Source: Chlorocebus sabaeus
Lineage: Eukaryota; Chordata; Mammalia; Primates; Cercopithecidae
Direction: 5' to 3'
NCBI RefSeq assembly: GCF_047675955.1
Contig: NC_132931.1
Span: 3,162,001-3,226,000 of the forward strand
DNA length: 64,000 nucleotides
Of this stretch, positions 33,331-44,071 are shown piece after piece. The first letter of the stretch is position 1; each line of letters begins with the position of its first letter. Made by a program: the position numbers and the translations under genes. Under the pieces are notes generated by a model, which saw only the letters and a program-made list of their open reading frames with translations, had not been told where the DNA came from and ran no database searches.

Positions 33331-33790
33331 GTTTTTTCTTTTTTTTAGAGACAGGGTCTGCTACCTAAGCTGGAGTGCAGTGGTGTGATCATAGCTCACT
33401 GCGGCCTTGAACTCCTGGGCTCAAGAGATCCTCCTGCCTCAGCCTCCCAAAGTGCTGGGAGTACAGGCACATGCGACCTTGCCTGGGTAATCTGTTTACA
33501 TTTTGTAGAGATGGGGTCTTGCTATGTTGCCCAAGCCTCAAGGGACCCTTCTGCCCTTGCTTGGCTAATTTGTTTATATTTTGTAGAGATGGGGTCTTGC
33601 TATATTGTCCAGGCTGGTCTCAAACTCCTGGCCTCAAGGGATTCTCCTGCCTCAGCCTTCCAAAGTACTGTGAGTACAGGCACACACCACCTTGCCTGGC
33701 TAATTTGTTTATATTTTGTAGAGATGGCATCTGGCTATGCCCAGGCCTCAAGGAACCCTTTTGACCCAGCCTCCCAAAGTTCCCTTCCCC
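33331..33790 (-). mobile_element. AluJ-type with internal triplication, minus strand
   Basis: Starts as a normal antisense Alu. The block from linker to left monomer then occurs three times: 33477-33552, 33555-33689 and 33690-33780. Each copy contains a version of aatttgtttatattttgtag. Copies 1 and 3 share the loss of the stretch around ctggtctcaaactcctgg. Confidence 0.85.
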
Positions 33791-33973
33791 AGAGAACACC
33801 AACTAGTCTGGTCTCACTTGCTAGAGTTGTTCCCCACTGCCTGTGTGTGTCCCCATCATGCACAACAAACACTTAAGGGGGTCTTGTAGGCTAAATGCCC
33901 CTGAGAGGAATAACTTGAGCATACCCTAAGAATGACCCTGTATGGCAGATGCACCTGAATCTATGTTCACAGC

Positions 33974-34040
33974 CGGGGTGAAGAAAGAGCCAAAAACAGG
34001 CACAGAGATCACCGGGCCATGAATACTGTTCCTGATCATG
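33974..34040 (+). repeat. Direct repeat, partner of 31823-31900
   Basis: Matches the earlier copy over most of about 68 bases. It precedes an Alu in the same relative position. Confidence 0.7.
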
Positions 34041-34333
34041 CTTCTTTTTTTTTTTTTTTTCTTTTTTTTTTTGAGACGGAGTCTCGCCCTGTCACCCAGG
34101 CTGGAGTGCAACGGCGCAATCTCAGCTCACTGCAATCTCTGCCTCCCAGGTTCAAATGATTCTCCTGCCTCAGCCTCCGAGTAGCTGAGATTACAGGTGC
34201 CCGCCACCACGCCCAGCTACATTTTTTTGTATTTTTAGTAGAGATGGAGTTTCACCATGTTGGCCAGGCTGGTCTCGAACTCCTGACCTCGTGATCTGCC
34301 TGCCATGGCCTCCCAAAGTGCTGGGATTGCAGT
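34041..34333 (-). mobile_element. Alu, minus strand
   Basis: Complete antisense Alu with a long T-tail (interrupted by one C). The head is lost at ctgggattgcag. Confidence 0.93.
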
Positions 34334-34441
34334 TGTAGAGATGGAGTCTCACTATGTTGCACAGGCTGGTCTTGGACTCCTAGTCTCAAGAGATCCTCCC
34401 GCCTTGGCCTCCCAAAGTGCTGGGATTACACGGTGTGGCCA
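34334..34441 (-). mobile_element. Alu left-monomer fragment, minus strand
   Basis: A second antisense left monomer (gtagagatggagtctcacta to ggattacacggtgtggcc) joined to the preceding Alu without its own tail. Confidence 0.85.
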
Positions 34442-34764
34442 ATGCAGAGATTCATTCCTTATCTATGATGAACATCTGAGCCCCCAGCCCTACAGGAGAT
34501 TGAGGCCCTGAATTTGGGGTTAAATGAAGGTTGCCAGGTGGAGGTCATTGAGGGAAGGGTGTTAAAGAAAATGCTGTAGAAGCTGCATGACGTTAGAAGG
34601 CGGTTGCAGTTTTCCTGCCCAGCCCGCCGCCAATGGACTCTCTCTCCTGTGTGTAAGCCTCTAGTAAAATCCCACATCTTGTTGGCTGGTGCTGGTCTCT
34701 CCTTCAGGCTCTTGAGCCTGGGGACCTCCCTACTGAGGTTAACAGGGGTTCAGCACAACAGTCT
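34442..34764. other. Unassigned sequence
   Basis: No family recognised with confidence. A diverged LTR end is possible around 34660-34740. Confidence 0.35.
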
Positions 34765-34925
34765 CACATCATGCTAACACCTTCCACCCTTGATCTCTCA
34801 TCCAATCCTTACAACAATCCTATGTGATAGCTGTTCTTATCCTCTTTTTACAGATGAAGACACAGCCTCAGAACAGTTAAGTCACTTACCATGGCGAATA
34901 TCTGAGGCCAAAGCCTGTTGATTGC
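34765..34925 (-). repeat. MIR-type SINE, minus strand
   Basis: Reversed MIR core: ccaatccttacaacaatcct, cctctttttacagatgaaga, cagaacagttaagtcactta. Confidence 0.75.
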
Positions 34926-35138
34926 ATCAATTTGTGTTTTGTCTGAATCTCCTGATCTTCTCTCAGGTTTCCAGGCCTAATTCTGTCCTCCCCTGTAAGA
35001 GCAGGGTGTGAAGGAGGCATTTTAAAATGACAGTCAGGTGTAGGTGTCTGGCTGACCCATCTGAAGGTTCTCAGAGTGTGGCCCCTAGAACCACAGTATC
35101 TGCACCTATTTGAGAACTTTGTTTAAGAGACAAACCTG

Positions 35139-35430
35139 GTTGGGTGCAGTGGCTCAGGCCTGTAATCCCAACACTTTGGGAGGTCGAGGCAGGTGGATCA
35201 CTTGAGGCCAGGAGTTCAAGACCAGCCTGACCAACATAGTGAAACCCTGTCTCTACCAAAAATACAAAAATTTGCAGGATGTGGTGGTGCACGCCTGTAG
35301 TCCCAGGTACTTTGGAGGCTGAGGCAGGAGAATCACTTGAACTCGAGAGGCAGAGGTTGCAGTGAGCCAAGGTCTCGCCACTGCACTCTGGCCTGGGCAA
35401 CAGAGCAAGACTGTATCAAAAAAAGAAAAC
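35139..35430 (+). mobile_element. AluS-type, plus strand
   Basis: Complete dimer. The short repeat caaacctgg lies on each side, shared with the next Alu, so both inserted at nearly the same target. Confidence 0.93.
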
Positions 35431-35455
35431 AAAACAACAACAAAAAAGCAAACCT

Positions 35456-36075
35456 GGCCAGGCGCAGTGGCTCATGCCTGTAATACCAGCACTTTGGGAG
35501 GTAGAGGCCGGTGGATCACTTGAGGCCAGGAATTCAAGACCAGCCTGGCAAACATAGTGAAACTCCATCTCTACTATTCTTTTTTTTTTTTTTTTTTTGA
35601 GATGGAGTCTGGCTCTGTCACCAGGCTGGAGTGCAGAGGGACGATCTCGGCTCACTGCAAGCTCCACCTCCTGGGTTCACGCCATTCTCCTGCCTCAGCC
35701 TCCCGCGTAGCCAGGACTACAGGCACCCACCACCATGCCGGGCTAAATTTTTGTGTTTTGTTTAGTAGAGACAGGGTTTCACCGTGTTAGCCAGGATGGT
35801 CTGATCTCCTGATCTCGTGATCCGCCCGCCTCGGCCTCCCAGTGCTGGGATTATAGGTGTGAGCCACCGCGCCCGGCCCCCATCTCTACTAAAAATACAA
35901 AAAAATTAGCGGGGTATGGCTCGCCTGTAGTCCCAAGTTACTGGACAGGCTGAGGCATGAGAATTGCTTGAACCCAGGAGGCAGAGGTTGCAGTGAGCCA
36001 AGATCCTGCCACTGCACTCCAGCTTGGGCAATACAGTGAAACTCTGTCTCCAGAAAAAAAAAAAAAAAAAAAAAA
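35456..36075 (+). mobile_element. AluS-type, plus strand, split by an AluY
   Basis: Parts 35456-35576 and 35892-36075, with an A-tail at about 36053-36077. The target of the inner Alu is the linker motif ccatctctacta. Confidence 0.93.
35577..35879 (-). mobile_element. AluY-type, minus strand, nested in an Alu
   Basis: Complete young-type antisense Alu. The perfect 12-bp TSD ccatctctacta is at 35565-35576 and 35880-35891. Confidence 0.95.
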
Positions 36076-36476
36076 AAAGGCAAGCCCTGGGGCCCCACCC
36101 AGCCCTGACTTGCCCAGTGGGAATATCCGGGGGTGGAGCTGGGATTGCGTTAGAAGCCCTCCAGACAATCCTGATGCCATTCCCATTTAAGAAACTCCAC
36201 TCCAGGTTGTGTTTCTAATGAGCAAAGGAGTCCGGTTCTGTTCACTGTGCGGAAGGTGATTTTTGTCCAGGAAGTTCCCTGACAATTCCCCACAGCGAAG
36301 ACTGGAAGGCCTAGGCTGCACTCCAGGCAGCTGGGATGCTGGGCCTTGCTCTCTGCTATAAGCCCTCATTAGCTTGCCTGCCCAGACATCCCATAATCTC
36401 CACCAATTCTATCCCTGGGCTCCTCCTCATCTCACTGGTTCTTGGGCACACTAAAGCTCGCCTCTTACCTTGGCTG

Positions 36477-36792
36477 TTTTTTTTTTTTTTTTTTTTTTTC
36501 CTGTAAGAGATAGGGTCTTGCTCTGTTGCCCAGGCTGGAGTGTGTAGTGACATAATCATAGCTCACTGTAGCTTGGAACTTCTGGACTCAAGCGATCCTT
36601 CTGCCCTGGTCTCCCAAGTAGCTGGGGCTACCATCATGCACCACGACGTCCAGTTAATTTTTAAATTTGTTGTGGAGACAGGGTCTCTCCCTGTGTTGCC
36701 TAGGTTGGTCTTGAACTCCTCGCCTCAAGTGATCCTCCTGCCTCAGCCTCCTGAATCACTGGAATTATAGGTGTGAGCTACCATGCCCAGCT
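36477..36792 (-). mobile_element. AluJ-type, minus strand
   Basis: Long T-tail (36477-36499), then a diverged antisense dimer ending ctaccatgcccagctcc. Confidence 0.92.
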
Positions 36793-36917
36793 CCAAAACT
36801 GGGATCTTGATGGCTGGCCACCTATATGTGGGGCAACTTCACAACTAGGTCAGTACCTAGACCGGGATGTCATATGGTTCTGGCTTCTCTCACTTCCTGT
36901 CCCTGTTATCACTACTA

Positions 36918-36966
36918 TTAGGTTAGTGCAAAAGTAATTGTGGGTTTTGCCATTATTTTTAATACT
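36918..36966 (+). mobile_element. MADE1 half element
   Basis: Starts ttaggttagtgcaaaagtaa and runs through gtgggttttgccattatttt. The 3' arm is missing, so it cannot fold as an miR-548-type hairpin. Confidence 0.8.
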
Positions 36967-36990
36967 GCTACTACAATTCTACAATATTCC

Positions 36991-37182
36991 ACTTCCCGTC
37001 TCAGCCTCCTGAGTAGCTGAGACTACGGGTACGCACTACCACACCCAGCTAATTTTTATTTTTAATTCTTTGGTAAAGATATGTTGCCCATATCTGGTCT
37101 CAAACTCCTGGGTTCATGCAATCTTCCCGCCACGGCCTCCCAAAGTGCCGGGATTATAGGCGTGACCCGATGCATCCAGGTT
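36991..37182 (-). mobile_element. Partial Alu (left monomer and linker), minus strand
   Basis: Antisense fragment beginning cgtctcagcctcctgagtag. It lacks the tail and most of the right monomer. Confidence 0.87.
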
Positions 37183-37763
37183 TGGCTTGATTCTTCTTGG
37201 AGTTTAACTCTCACCTATTCCCTGGACCCTGGATGGACTTTTTGGTGCCTCTCTCCAAACTTCTGACTCATCTGCCCTCTCTTCCAGCTTCCAGTTGCTC
37301 CTGGTCTTCTCCATTCTGAATCAATTAAGCCGAGGAAGGATTAAGAAAAAAACCATGTTTTTCCTCCTCCAGCCAACTTAACAAAACTCTGGGAAATACC
37401 AAAGATGGAGAAGACTGTCATAGGTCGGTCCCTGAGAAGAAGCTCTGAAATGGAGATTTGGGTGCAGGGAGTGAGGGAAGCAGATTGATCAGAGCAGGCA
37501 CTGAAAACTTATGCAATTTCAACAGATGCCTCAGCTAGTTCCCCGGGGAGCTCTGACGCAGAGCTGCCCAGCACAGATGTCCTGAAACAGGCAGGAGAGC
37601 TGGAGCTTCGTGTCCCACACTGAAAAGTCAGGTGAGGGGAGACATAACCGGGAAGAGCATCATCCCAGGCAGGGCAGCACCCTGCAGTCATCTCAGTACT
37701 TAGGGAGGAACTTGGCTGTGAGCTGTCAACAGGCAACAATCCACCAGCAGGAGCAAGAAGTAC
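37183..37763. other. Unique sequence
   Basis: No repeat or gene recognised. Confidence 0.45.
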
Positions 37764-38061
37764 TTTTTTTTTTTTTTTTTTTTTTTTTGACAGGGTCTTA
37801 CCCTGTTGCCCAGGTTGAAGTGCAATAGCACCATTATAGCTCACGGCAGCCTTGACCTCCTGGACTTTGGGAATCTTCCCACCTCAGCCTCCTAGTAGAT
37901 AGGCTTACAGGTGCGTATCACCATGCTTGCCTTTTTTTTTTTTTTTAATTGACTGATTGTAGAGATGGGATCTCACTATGTTGCCCAGGCTGGTCTTGAA
38001 CTGCTGGGCTCAAGCAATCCGTCTGCCTTTTGATTGTAGGTGTGAACCATCATGCTTGGCC
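37764..38061 (-). mobile_element. AluJ-type, minus strand
   Basis: T-tail at 37764-37788, then an antisense dimer whose linker is an expanded T-run (37931-37946). The left monomer has a deletion before the head. Confidence 0.92.
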
Positions 38062-38254
38062 TGAGTACATGTTTGGTCCTGAAGAGAGGGGCTCTTCAGG
38101 ATGTGTCACAGTACCCCTACACCACTGCGGAGCACCAAGAGCTGTCTGCTGTTGTGAGCAGCAATGAACTATGGTTCATATGGGAAAGTCTCAACAATCC
38201 AGGAAATCATGAAAATCCATCACTACAAATGAAGTCAAGACCAGGGAGGAAATA

Positions 38255-38562
38255 TATTATTTACTATTATTATTATTTTCAGACAGGCTCTTGCACTGTC
38301 GCTCAGGCTGGGAGTGCAGTGGCGCGATCTCAGCTCACTGCAAACTCCACCTCCCGGGTTCAAGTGATTCCCCTGCCTCAGCCTGCTGAGTAGTGGAATT
38401 ACAGGCATGTGCCACCACGCCCAGCAAATTTTCGTATTTTTAGTAGAAATGGGGTTTTGCCATGTTGCCCAGGTTGGTCTCCAACTCCTGACCTCAAGTA
38501 ACCCGCCCTGCCCTGGTCTCCCAAAGTGCTGGGATTATAGGCATGAGCCACTGTGCTTGGCC
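38255..38562 (-). mobile_element. AluS-type, minus strand
   Basis: Complete antisense dimer with a TTA-rich tail. The TSD gaggaaata is at 38246-38254 and 38563-38571. Confidence 0.94.
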
Positions 38563-38824
38563 GAGGAAATACAGTAAATGCCCATTAAGTCCAGTAGCTC
38601 TATTGAAATTGGCAGCTGGAGCTTTATTTGTTCAAATAACATAAAATCTGGGTCAGTAAAGCACCCATTTTGCTCCAATCAGAGAAACGTGACAATTAGA
38701 TTAAGAATTCCTTAAGAAAAGGGCACTACCTCCTTGTATCTGACTACATAGCTTACACAATTTCTGGTTGACAAAGAAAATATTCATCCAGCCTTTTCAG
38801 ACCAGAGGATGGATTACAACCAGA

Positions 38825-39129
38825 TTTTTTTTTTTTTTTTTTTTTGAGACAGAGTCTCGCTCTGTCGCCCAGGCTGGAATGCAGTGGCCAGATCTCAGCT
38901 CACTGCAAGCTCCGCCTCCCGGGTTTATGCCATTCTTCTGCCTCAACCTCCCTAGTAGCTGGGACTACAGGCGCCCGCCACCTTGCCCGGCTAATGTTTT
39001 GTATTTTTTTTTAGTAGAGACGGGGTTTCACCATGTTAGCCAGGATGGTCTCGATCTCCTGACCTCGTGATCCGCCCGTCTCAGCCTCCCAAAGTGCTGG
39101 GATTACAGGCTTGAGCCACCGCGCCCGGC
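38825..39129 (-). mobile_element. AluYR-type (Old World monkey lineage), minus strand
   Basis: In antisense it shows cagtggccagatctcagctc, gggtttatgccattctt and caggcttgagccacc. These match AluYR-type diagnostic positions. Flanks tacaaccagatt and tacaaccgaatt are the TSD. Confidence 0.9.
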
Positions 39130-39143
39130 TACAACCGAATTTT

Positions 39144-39524
39144 TAAAATGTCAGGAACCACAGGAGGTCTGAGGGCGCTACAATGATGGCAAATGACAAG
39201 GCCATAGACCATGTCTTAGCTCTCTTGCTCCTTAACTGTAGAATGAGAGGTATTTCTCGAACAGAAAATTGGAATAGATACAGTGGACATCCTCAAAACC
39301 ATCTGCACTAAGCTGTGGGAGTGTCTGGGTGAAAGGTGGCCAGGTGATCTCTCAGTGACGGCATCACAGGTCAAGGACCTGCCGTGAGACACTTTCTAAA
39401 GAATGAAGTCTGAGCCAGGATGGGCAATCAGAAGCTAGGACTGGCACTCCTGGGATCGAACTGAAAGCACAGGCCAAGTAAGACGTAAGACCAGCAAACT
39501 AGAAGAGCAAAAATGCCTGACGAT
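39144..39524. other. Unique sequence
   Basis: No repeat or gene recognised in about 380 bases. Confidence 0.45.
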
Positions 39525-39816
39525 GCCAAGTGTGGCGGCTCACACCTGTAATCCCAGCACTTTGGGATGCCAAGGCAGGAGGATTGCTTGAGCCTAAGAG
39601 TTCAAGACCAGCCTGGGCAACACAGCAAACTTCCGTCTCTGCAAAAATTAGCTGGGCATGGTGTTGCATGCCTGTGGTTCCAGCTATTTGGGAGGCTGAG
39701 GCAGGAGGATCGCTTGAGCCCAGGAGGTTGAGGCTGCAGGGAGCTATGATGGTGCCCCTGCACTCCAGCCTGAGCAACAGAGCAAGACCCTGTCTTAAAA
39801 AAAAAAAAAAAAAAAT
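39525..39816 (+). mobile_element. AluJ-type, plus strand
   Basis: Complete diverged dimer (cttgagcctaagagttcaag, ggttgaggctgcagggagct) with A-tail 39797-39815. Confidence 0.93.
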
Positions 39817-39820
39817 CCTG

Positions 39821-40141
39821 GCTGGGCATGGTGGCTCATGTCTGCAATCCCAGCACTTTGGGAGGCCAAAGCGAGTGGATCACCTGAGGTTAGGAGTTCA
39901 AGACCAGCTTGACTAACATGGCAAAACCTCGTCTCTGTTACAAAAGAAAAAAAAATAGCCAGGTGTGGTGGCGCATGCCTGTAATCCCAGCTACTTGAGA
40001 CGTTGAGGTAGGAGAACACTGCTCAAACTCAGGAGGTGGAGGTTACAGTGAGCTGAGATCGCACCATTGCACTCCAGCCTGGGCAACAAGAGCAAGACTC
40101 TGACTGAAACAAAAACAAAAACAAAACAAAACAAAACAAAA
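39821..40141 (+). mobile_element. AluS-type, plus strand, tandem with the previous Alu
   Basis: Head ggctgggcatggtggctcat starts right after the A-tail of the older Alu. Its own tail is AAAAC units. Confidence 0.93.
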
Positions 40142-40416
40142 AATTCCTTATGCTGGGTTCCCAGTGTATCAGTCTGGGTTCAACCTGAGAAATAAAACCA
40201 ATAGGAAATCTATATATGCTGTCATGCACCACATAATGACAAATTGCATATAGGACAGTGGGCCCATCGGATTACAACACAGCTGAATAGTCCTATCACC
40301 TAAAGATGTCGTAGCTGCCATAACATCATAGCACAATGTTTGTGGCAATGCTGGTAATGCTACTCATCAGCCAGTCACAAAAGTATCACACATACAATTA
40401 TGTCCAAAACATACTA

Positions 40417-40718
40417 TTTTTTTTTTTTTTTTTTTTTTTTGAGGCAGGGTCTAACTCTGTCACCCAGACTGGAATGCAGTGGTGCGATCCCAGCTCACTG
40501 CAGCCTCTGCCTCCCGGGTTCAAGCTATTCTCCTGCCTCAGCCACCCAAGTCGTGGGATTACAGGTGCATGCCACCACATCCAGCTAATTTTTGTATTTT
40601 TAGTAGAGACGGGGTTTCGTCATGTTGCCCAGGCCGGTCTCGAACTCCTGAGCTCAACTGATCCGCCCGCCTCAGTCTCCCAAAGTGTTAGGATTATAGG
40701 CATGAGCCACTGCACCTG
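40417..40718 (-). mobile_element. AluS-type, minus strand, in Tigger
   Basis: Complete antisense Alu. Flanks gtccaaaacatacta and gtccagtacataata are the diverged TSD. Confidence 0.94.
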
Positions 40719-40838
40719 GTCCAGTACATAATACTTGACAATCATAGTGAAAGCCCTAATGGTTTCTGTATTTACTACACTATACTTTTATCATTATTTT
40801 AGAGTGTGTTCCTTCTATTTATATAAAAAGTAACTGTA

Positions 40839-40994
40839 AAACAGCCTCAGGCAAGTTCTTCAGGAGGGATTCCAGAAAAATGCATTGTTATCATAGATGA
40901 CAGCTCCATGCCTGTTATTGCCCCTGAAAACCTACCAGTGGGACAAGATGAGAAGGTGGAGGACAGTGATACTGACGATCCTGATCCTGTGTAG
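40839..40994 (+). pseudogene. Transposase C-terminal remnant (Tigger-type)
   Basis: An open frame of about 45 codons with an acidic tail (alternating D, E, S and T, then DPDPV and a stop at 40992-40994) lies in the expected place of the element. It lacks the upstream catalytic part, which is deleted or was never present. The link to Tigger transposase is inferred from position. Confidence 0.55.
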
Positions 40995-41256
40995 GCCTAG
41001 GCTAATGTGTGTGTTTGTGTCTTGGTTTTCAAGGAGTAAACAGAAAAAATATTTAGTTGGAAAAAGGTTATAGATTAAAGCTATAAAGAAAGAAAATATT
41101 TTTGTACAGCAGTACAATGTGTTTTAAGCTAAGTGATTACTGTCAGAGTGTCAAAAAGTTTATAAAATTTAGAACCTTTATAAAGTTACAAAGTTACAGT
41201 AAGCTAAGGTTAATCTATTACTGAAGAAGGGGTTTTAAAAAGAATAAATTAGTATA

Positions 41257-41370
41257 AGAACTGTTTGAACCCAGGAGGTGGAGGTTGCAGTGAGCCGAGA
41301 TAATGCCATTGCACTCCAATCTGGGTGACAGAGCGAGACTCCGTCTCAAAAAAGAAAAGAAAAGAAAAAG
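41257..41370 (+). mobile_element. Alu 3' fragment, plus strand, in Tigger
   Basis: Only the last 100 bases of the right monomer (gtttgaacccaggaggtgga) with an AAAAG tail. Strongly 5'-truncated. Confidence 0.88.
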
Positions 41371-41444
41371 TAGCCTAACCATACAGTGTTGACAAAGTCT
41401 ACCTCCAGTAGTGTGCAGTAATGTTCTAGGCCTTCACATTTTCT

Positions 41445-41733
41445 TTCTCTTCTTTTCTTTTTTTTGGAAGAAGTCTTACTCTGTCACCCAGGCTGGAGTG
41501 CAGTGGTGTGATCTCAGTTCACTGCAACCTCTACCTCCCAGGTTCAAGCAATTCTCCTGCCTCAGCCTCCAGAGTAGCTGGGATTACAGGCACCTGCCAC
41601 CACGCCAGGCTGATTTTTTATTTTTAGTAGAGACAGAGTTTGGTCATGTTGCCCAGGCTGGTCTTGAACTCCTGACCTCAGGTGATCCGCCTGCCTTGGC
41701 TTCCCAAAGTGCTGGGATGACAGGCGTGAACCA
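41445..41733 (-). mobile_element. AluS-type, minus strand, in Tigger
   Basis: Antisense dimer, tail TTTTCTTT. Flanks cacattttct and ctcattttct suggest the target. Confidence 0.93.
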
Positions 41734-41847
41734 CTCATTTTCTCGCCACTCCCTCACTGACTCACCCAGAGCAACTTTCAGTGCTGTGAGCTCCATTCAT
41801 GGTAAATGGCTTAGACAGGTGTACGATTATTTTGTCTTTTATATCAG

Positions 41848-42227
41848 TGGTCCCCAATCCCCCAGGCCTTGGACCAGTACTGGTCTGTGACCTGTTAGGA
41901 ACCAGGCTGCACAGCAGGAGGTGAGCGGCCTGCAGGCGAGCAAAGCTTCATGTGTATTTACAGCTACTCCCCATCACTCTCCTTACCCACCGAGCTCTGC
42001 CTCCTATCACATCAGCGGTGGCATTAGATTCTCATAGGAGCATGAACACTCTTGTGAACTGCACACGCGCAGGATCTAGGCTGCACGCTCCTTCTGATAA
42101 TCTAACTAATGCCTGACGATCTAAGGTGGAACAGTTTCATCCTGACACCTCCCCACCCTTCCCTGCAGCCCTGGAAAAACTGACTTCCACAAAACCGGTC
42201 CCTGGTGCCAAATAGGTTGGAGGCTGC
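41848..42227 (+). mobile_element. MER1B-like hAT MITE inside Tigger
   Basis: Starts cagtggtccccaatccccca and ends near ccaaataggttggaggctg. Its core has tgttaggaaccaggctgcac and gcattagattctcatagga. The Tigger sequence (cttttata, then ctttatacc) is duplicated roughly at the junctions. Confidence 0.85.
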
Positions 42228-42488
42228 TTCTTTATACCGTATTTTCACTGTACCCCTTCTATGTTTAGGTATGTTTAGGTACACAAATACTTAGCATTGT
42301 GTTACAATTGCCTACGGTATTCAGTACAGTAACGTGCTCTACAGGTTCGTATCCTAGGAGCAATAGGCTTTACCATACAGGCTAGTGTGTAATAGGCTAG
42401 GCCACTTAGGGTTGTATAAGTACACTCTATAATGTTTGCTCAATGATGACATTGCCTAATGATGCATTTCTTGGAAAGTATCCCTGTT

Positions 42489-42788
42489 GGTGGGTGCGGT
42501 GGCTCATGCCTGTAATCCCAGCACTTTGGGAGGTCGAGGCAGGCAGATGACTTGAGGTCAGGAGTTCGAGACCAGCCTAGCCAACATGGCGAAACCCTGT
42601 GTCTACTAAAAATACAAAAATTCACCTGGCGTGGTGGTGGGTACCTGTAATCCCAGCTACTCTGGAGGCTGAGGCAGGAGAATCGCTTGAACCCAGGAGG
42701 CAGAGGTTGCAGTGAGCCGAGGTCGCACCACTGCACTCCAGACTGGGTGACAGAGCGAGACTCCATCTCAAAAAAAAAAAAAAAAAAA
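42489..42788 (+). mobile_element. AluS-type, plus strand, in Tigger end
   Basis: Complete dimer with A-tail 42771-42789. The TSD aaagtatccctgt and aaagtatccttgt lies 30 bases from the transposon end. Confidence 0.94.
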
Positions 42789-42818
42789 AGTATCCTTGTC
42801 GTTATGCAATGCACGACC

Positions 42819-42842
42819 ACACACACACACACACACACACAC
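42819..42842 (+). repeat. (CA)n microsatellite at the Tigger end
   Basis: About eleven CA units beginning at the right end of the transposon. Confidence 0.93.
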
Positions 42843-43463
42843 GTATACCTATACATCAATGTACATATATATAACTTTTATGACTTTTTGCAGGGATTTG
42901 ACCTCATGCAACTGTGGGAGCTGGTTGAACAGTCTCTACTAAAACTGACTTTGTCTTTCCTTCTTTGCTTTCCCTTTTTCTCCCTTCTGATGCTGGCACC
43001 TGCAGTCCACAGGGCAGACAGCCTGGAAGGGGAGATGACAGCTATAACCTAAGGAAGCAAGAACAAGCTGAAACCCACAAACTCGAGCTGGAGCCCAGGA
43101 GAACGAATGAAACTTGTCGAAGTGCCTTATTGCCTCTGACCTTGGGTTTCATGTTGTGCAGAAGCCAGGGCCCTTCAGGGTGAAGCCGACAGCCACACAA
43201 GGTCCAGGTGTGGTAGAACCTGGAGGGGCTCCAGGGGCAGGTGGAGCTGTGGCAGGCCCAGCCAACAAGTGGAGGCAGCAGATGAGCAGTAACGTGGGTG
43301 AGCTACAAAGGGGCTGCTGTTTTCCCTGCACCTTCCACATCTCCCATAGGTATCCTTCCTGCAGTCCACCCTACTGGAAAACATACAAGGAAGGGAATTC
43401 TGGGAAGTGTAGTTCCGCCAGGCCCAGCACACACATGACCAGGCCACCCACCACATGCAGCCT
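42843..43463. other. Unassigned sequence with a ZNF143-like motif
   Basis: 42890-43060 (ggatttgacctcatgcaact, cagtccacagggcagacag) resembles an old repeat that I cannot name. The motif at 43393-43415 is listed separately. Confidence 0.4.
43393..43415 (-). promoter_or_regulatory. Possible ZNF143/Staf motif
   Basis: Minus strand reads aactacacttcccagaattc, close to the known ACTACAATTCCCAGAATGC-type site. No CpG island or transcription start is visible nearby. Confidence 0.3.
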
Positions 43464-43760
43464 CTTTATTTGTTTTGAGACAGTGTCTCACTCTGTTGCC
43501 CAGGCTGGAGTGCAGTGGTGCGATCTCCGCTCACTGCAGCTCTGCCTCCCGGGTTCAAGCGATTCTCCTGCCTCAGCCTCCCCAGTAGTTGGGACTACAC
43601 ATGTGCACCACCACCTCTGGCTAATTTTTGTATTTTTCTGAGTAGAGATGAGGTTGCACCGTGTTGGCCAGGCTGGTCTCGAACTCCTGACCTCAAGTGA
43701 TCTGCCTGCCTCAGCCTCCCAAAGTTCTGGGATTACAGGCGTGAGCCACTGCGCCCGGCC
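43464..43760 (-). mobile_element. AluS-type, minus strand
   Basis: Antisense dimer with a short TTTG-rich tail and intact head (ccactgcgcccggcc). Confidence 0.93.
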
Positions 43761-44071
43761 CACACCCAGCTTTCATCTAAGGTCAGTCTTGCCAGAGGAC
43801 TTGTCAAGTGGCCTTTGGTAAGGGATTCCATCAGACTTAGAAAAGAGAGGCGCCAGCCAGTGCAGGATGTGGTCTGTTTGTCTTCTTATGGCCACAGGCT
43901 GGTAGCAGCGGTTCCCTCCCTCTGTAGCTCTGTGTTGACTGGGCTGTCATGAAAGGGCTCATTCAAGAAAATCTCTAGTAGGTTTGAAAGCACAAGGCCT
44001 CAGTGGGGTTGGCACCAGCCACTTTGGCAGTGATGAGAGACAAGGTCCTTGACTTCAGAAATCAGTGGCTT
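43761..44071. other. Unique sequence
   Basis: No repeat or gene recognised in about 310 bases. Confidence 0.4.

Larger units (their letters stand above)
35062..36200 (+). mobile_element. MER5A-type hAT MITE split by three Alus
   Basis: Left part 35062-35138 (ggttctcagagtgtggcccc, cacctatttgagaacttt). Right part about 36076-36200 (ctggggccccacccagccct, ccctccagacaatcctgatg). Together they give the expected MER5A order. Confidence 0.75.
40219..42818 (+). mobile_element. Tigger-type DNA transposon with five nested insertions
   Basis: Left terminus gtcatgcaccacataatgac and right terminus gttatgcaatgcacgac are inverted repeats that match at about 16 of 20 positions. The interior reads as one element once four Alu pieces and one MER1 are removed, including a transposase 3' remnant, a long AT-rich 3' UTR and a right end (gcaataggctttaccatac). 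Confidence 0.85.

Noticed and set aside
36918..36966. Second MADE1 copy as a microRNA hairpin
   Set aside because: The 3' arm is absent, so no stem can form.
43114..43641. 175-codon plus-strand frame as a gene
   Set aside because: Its last third is antisense Alu and the rest has no recognisable domain.
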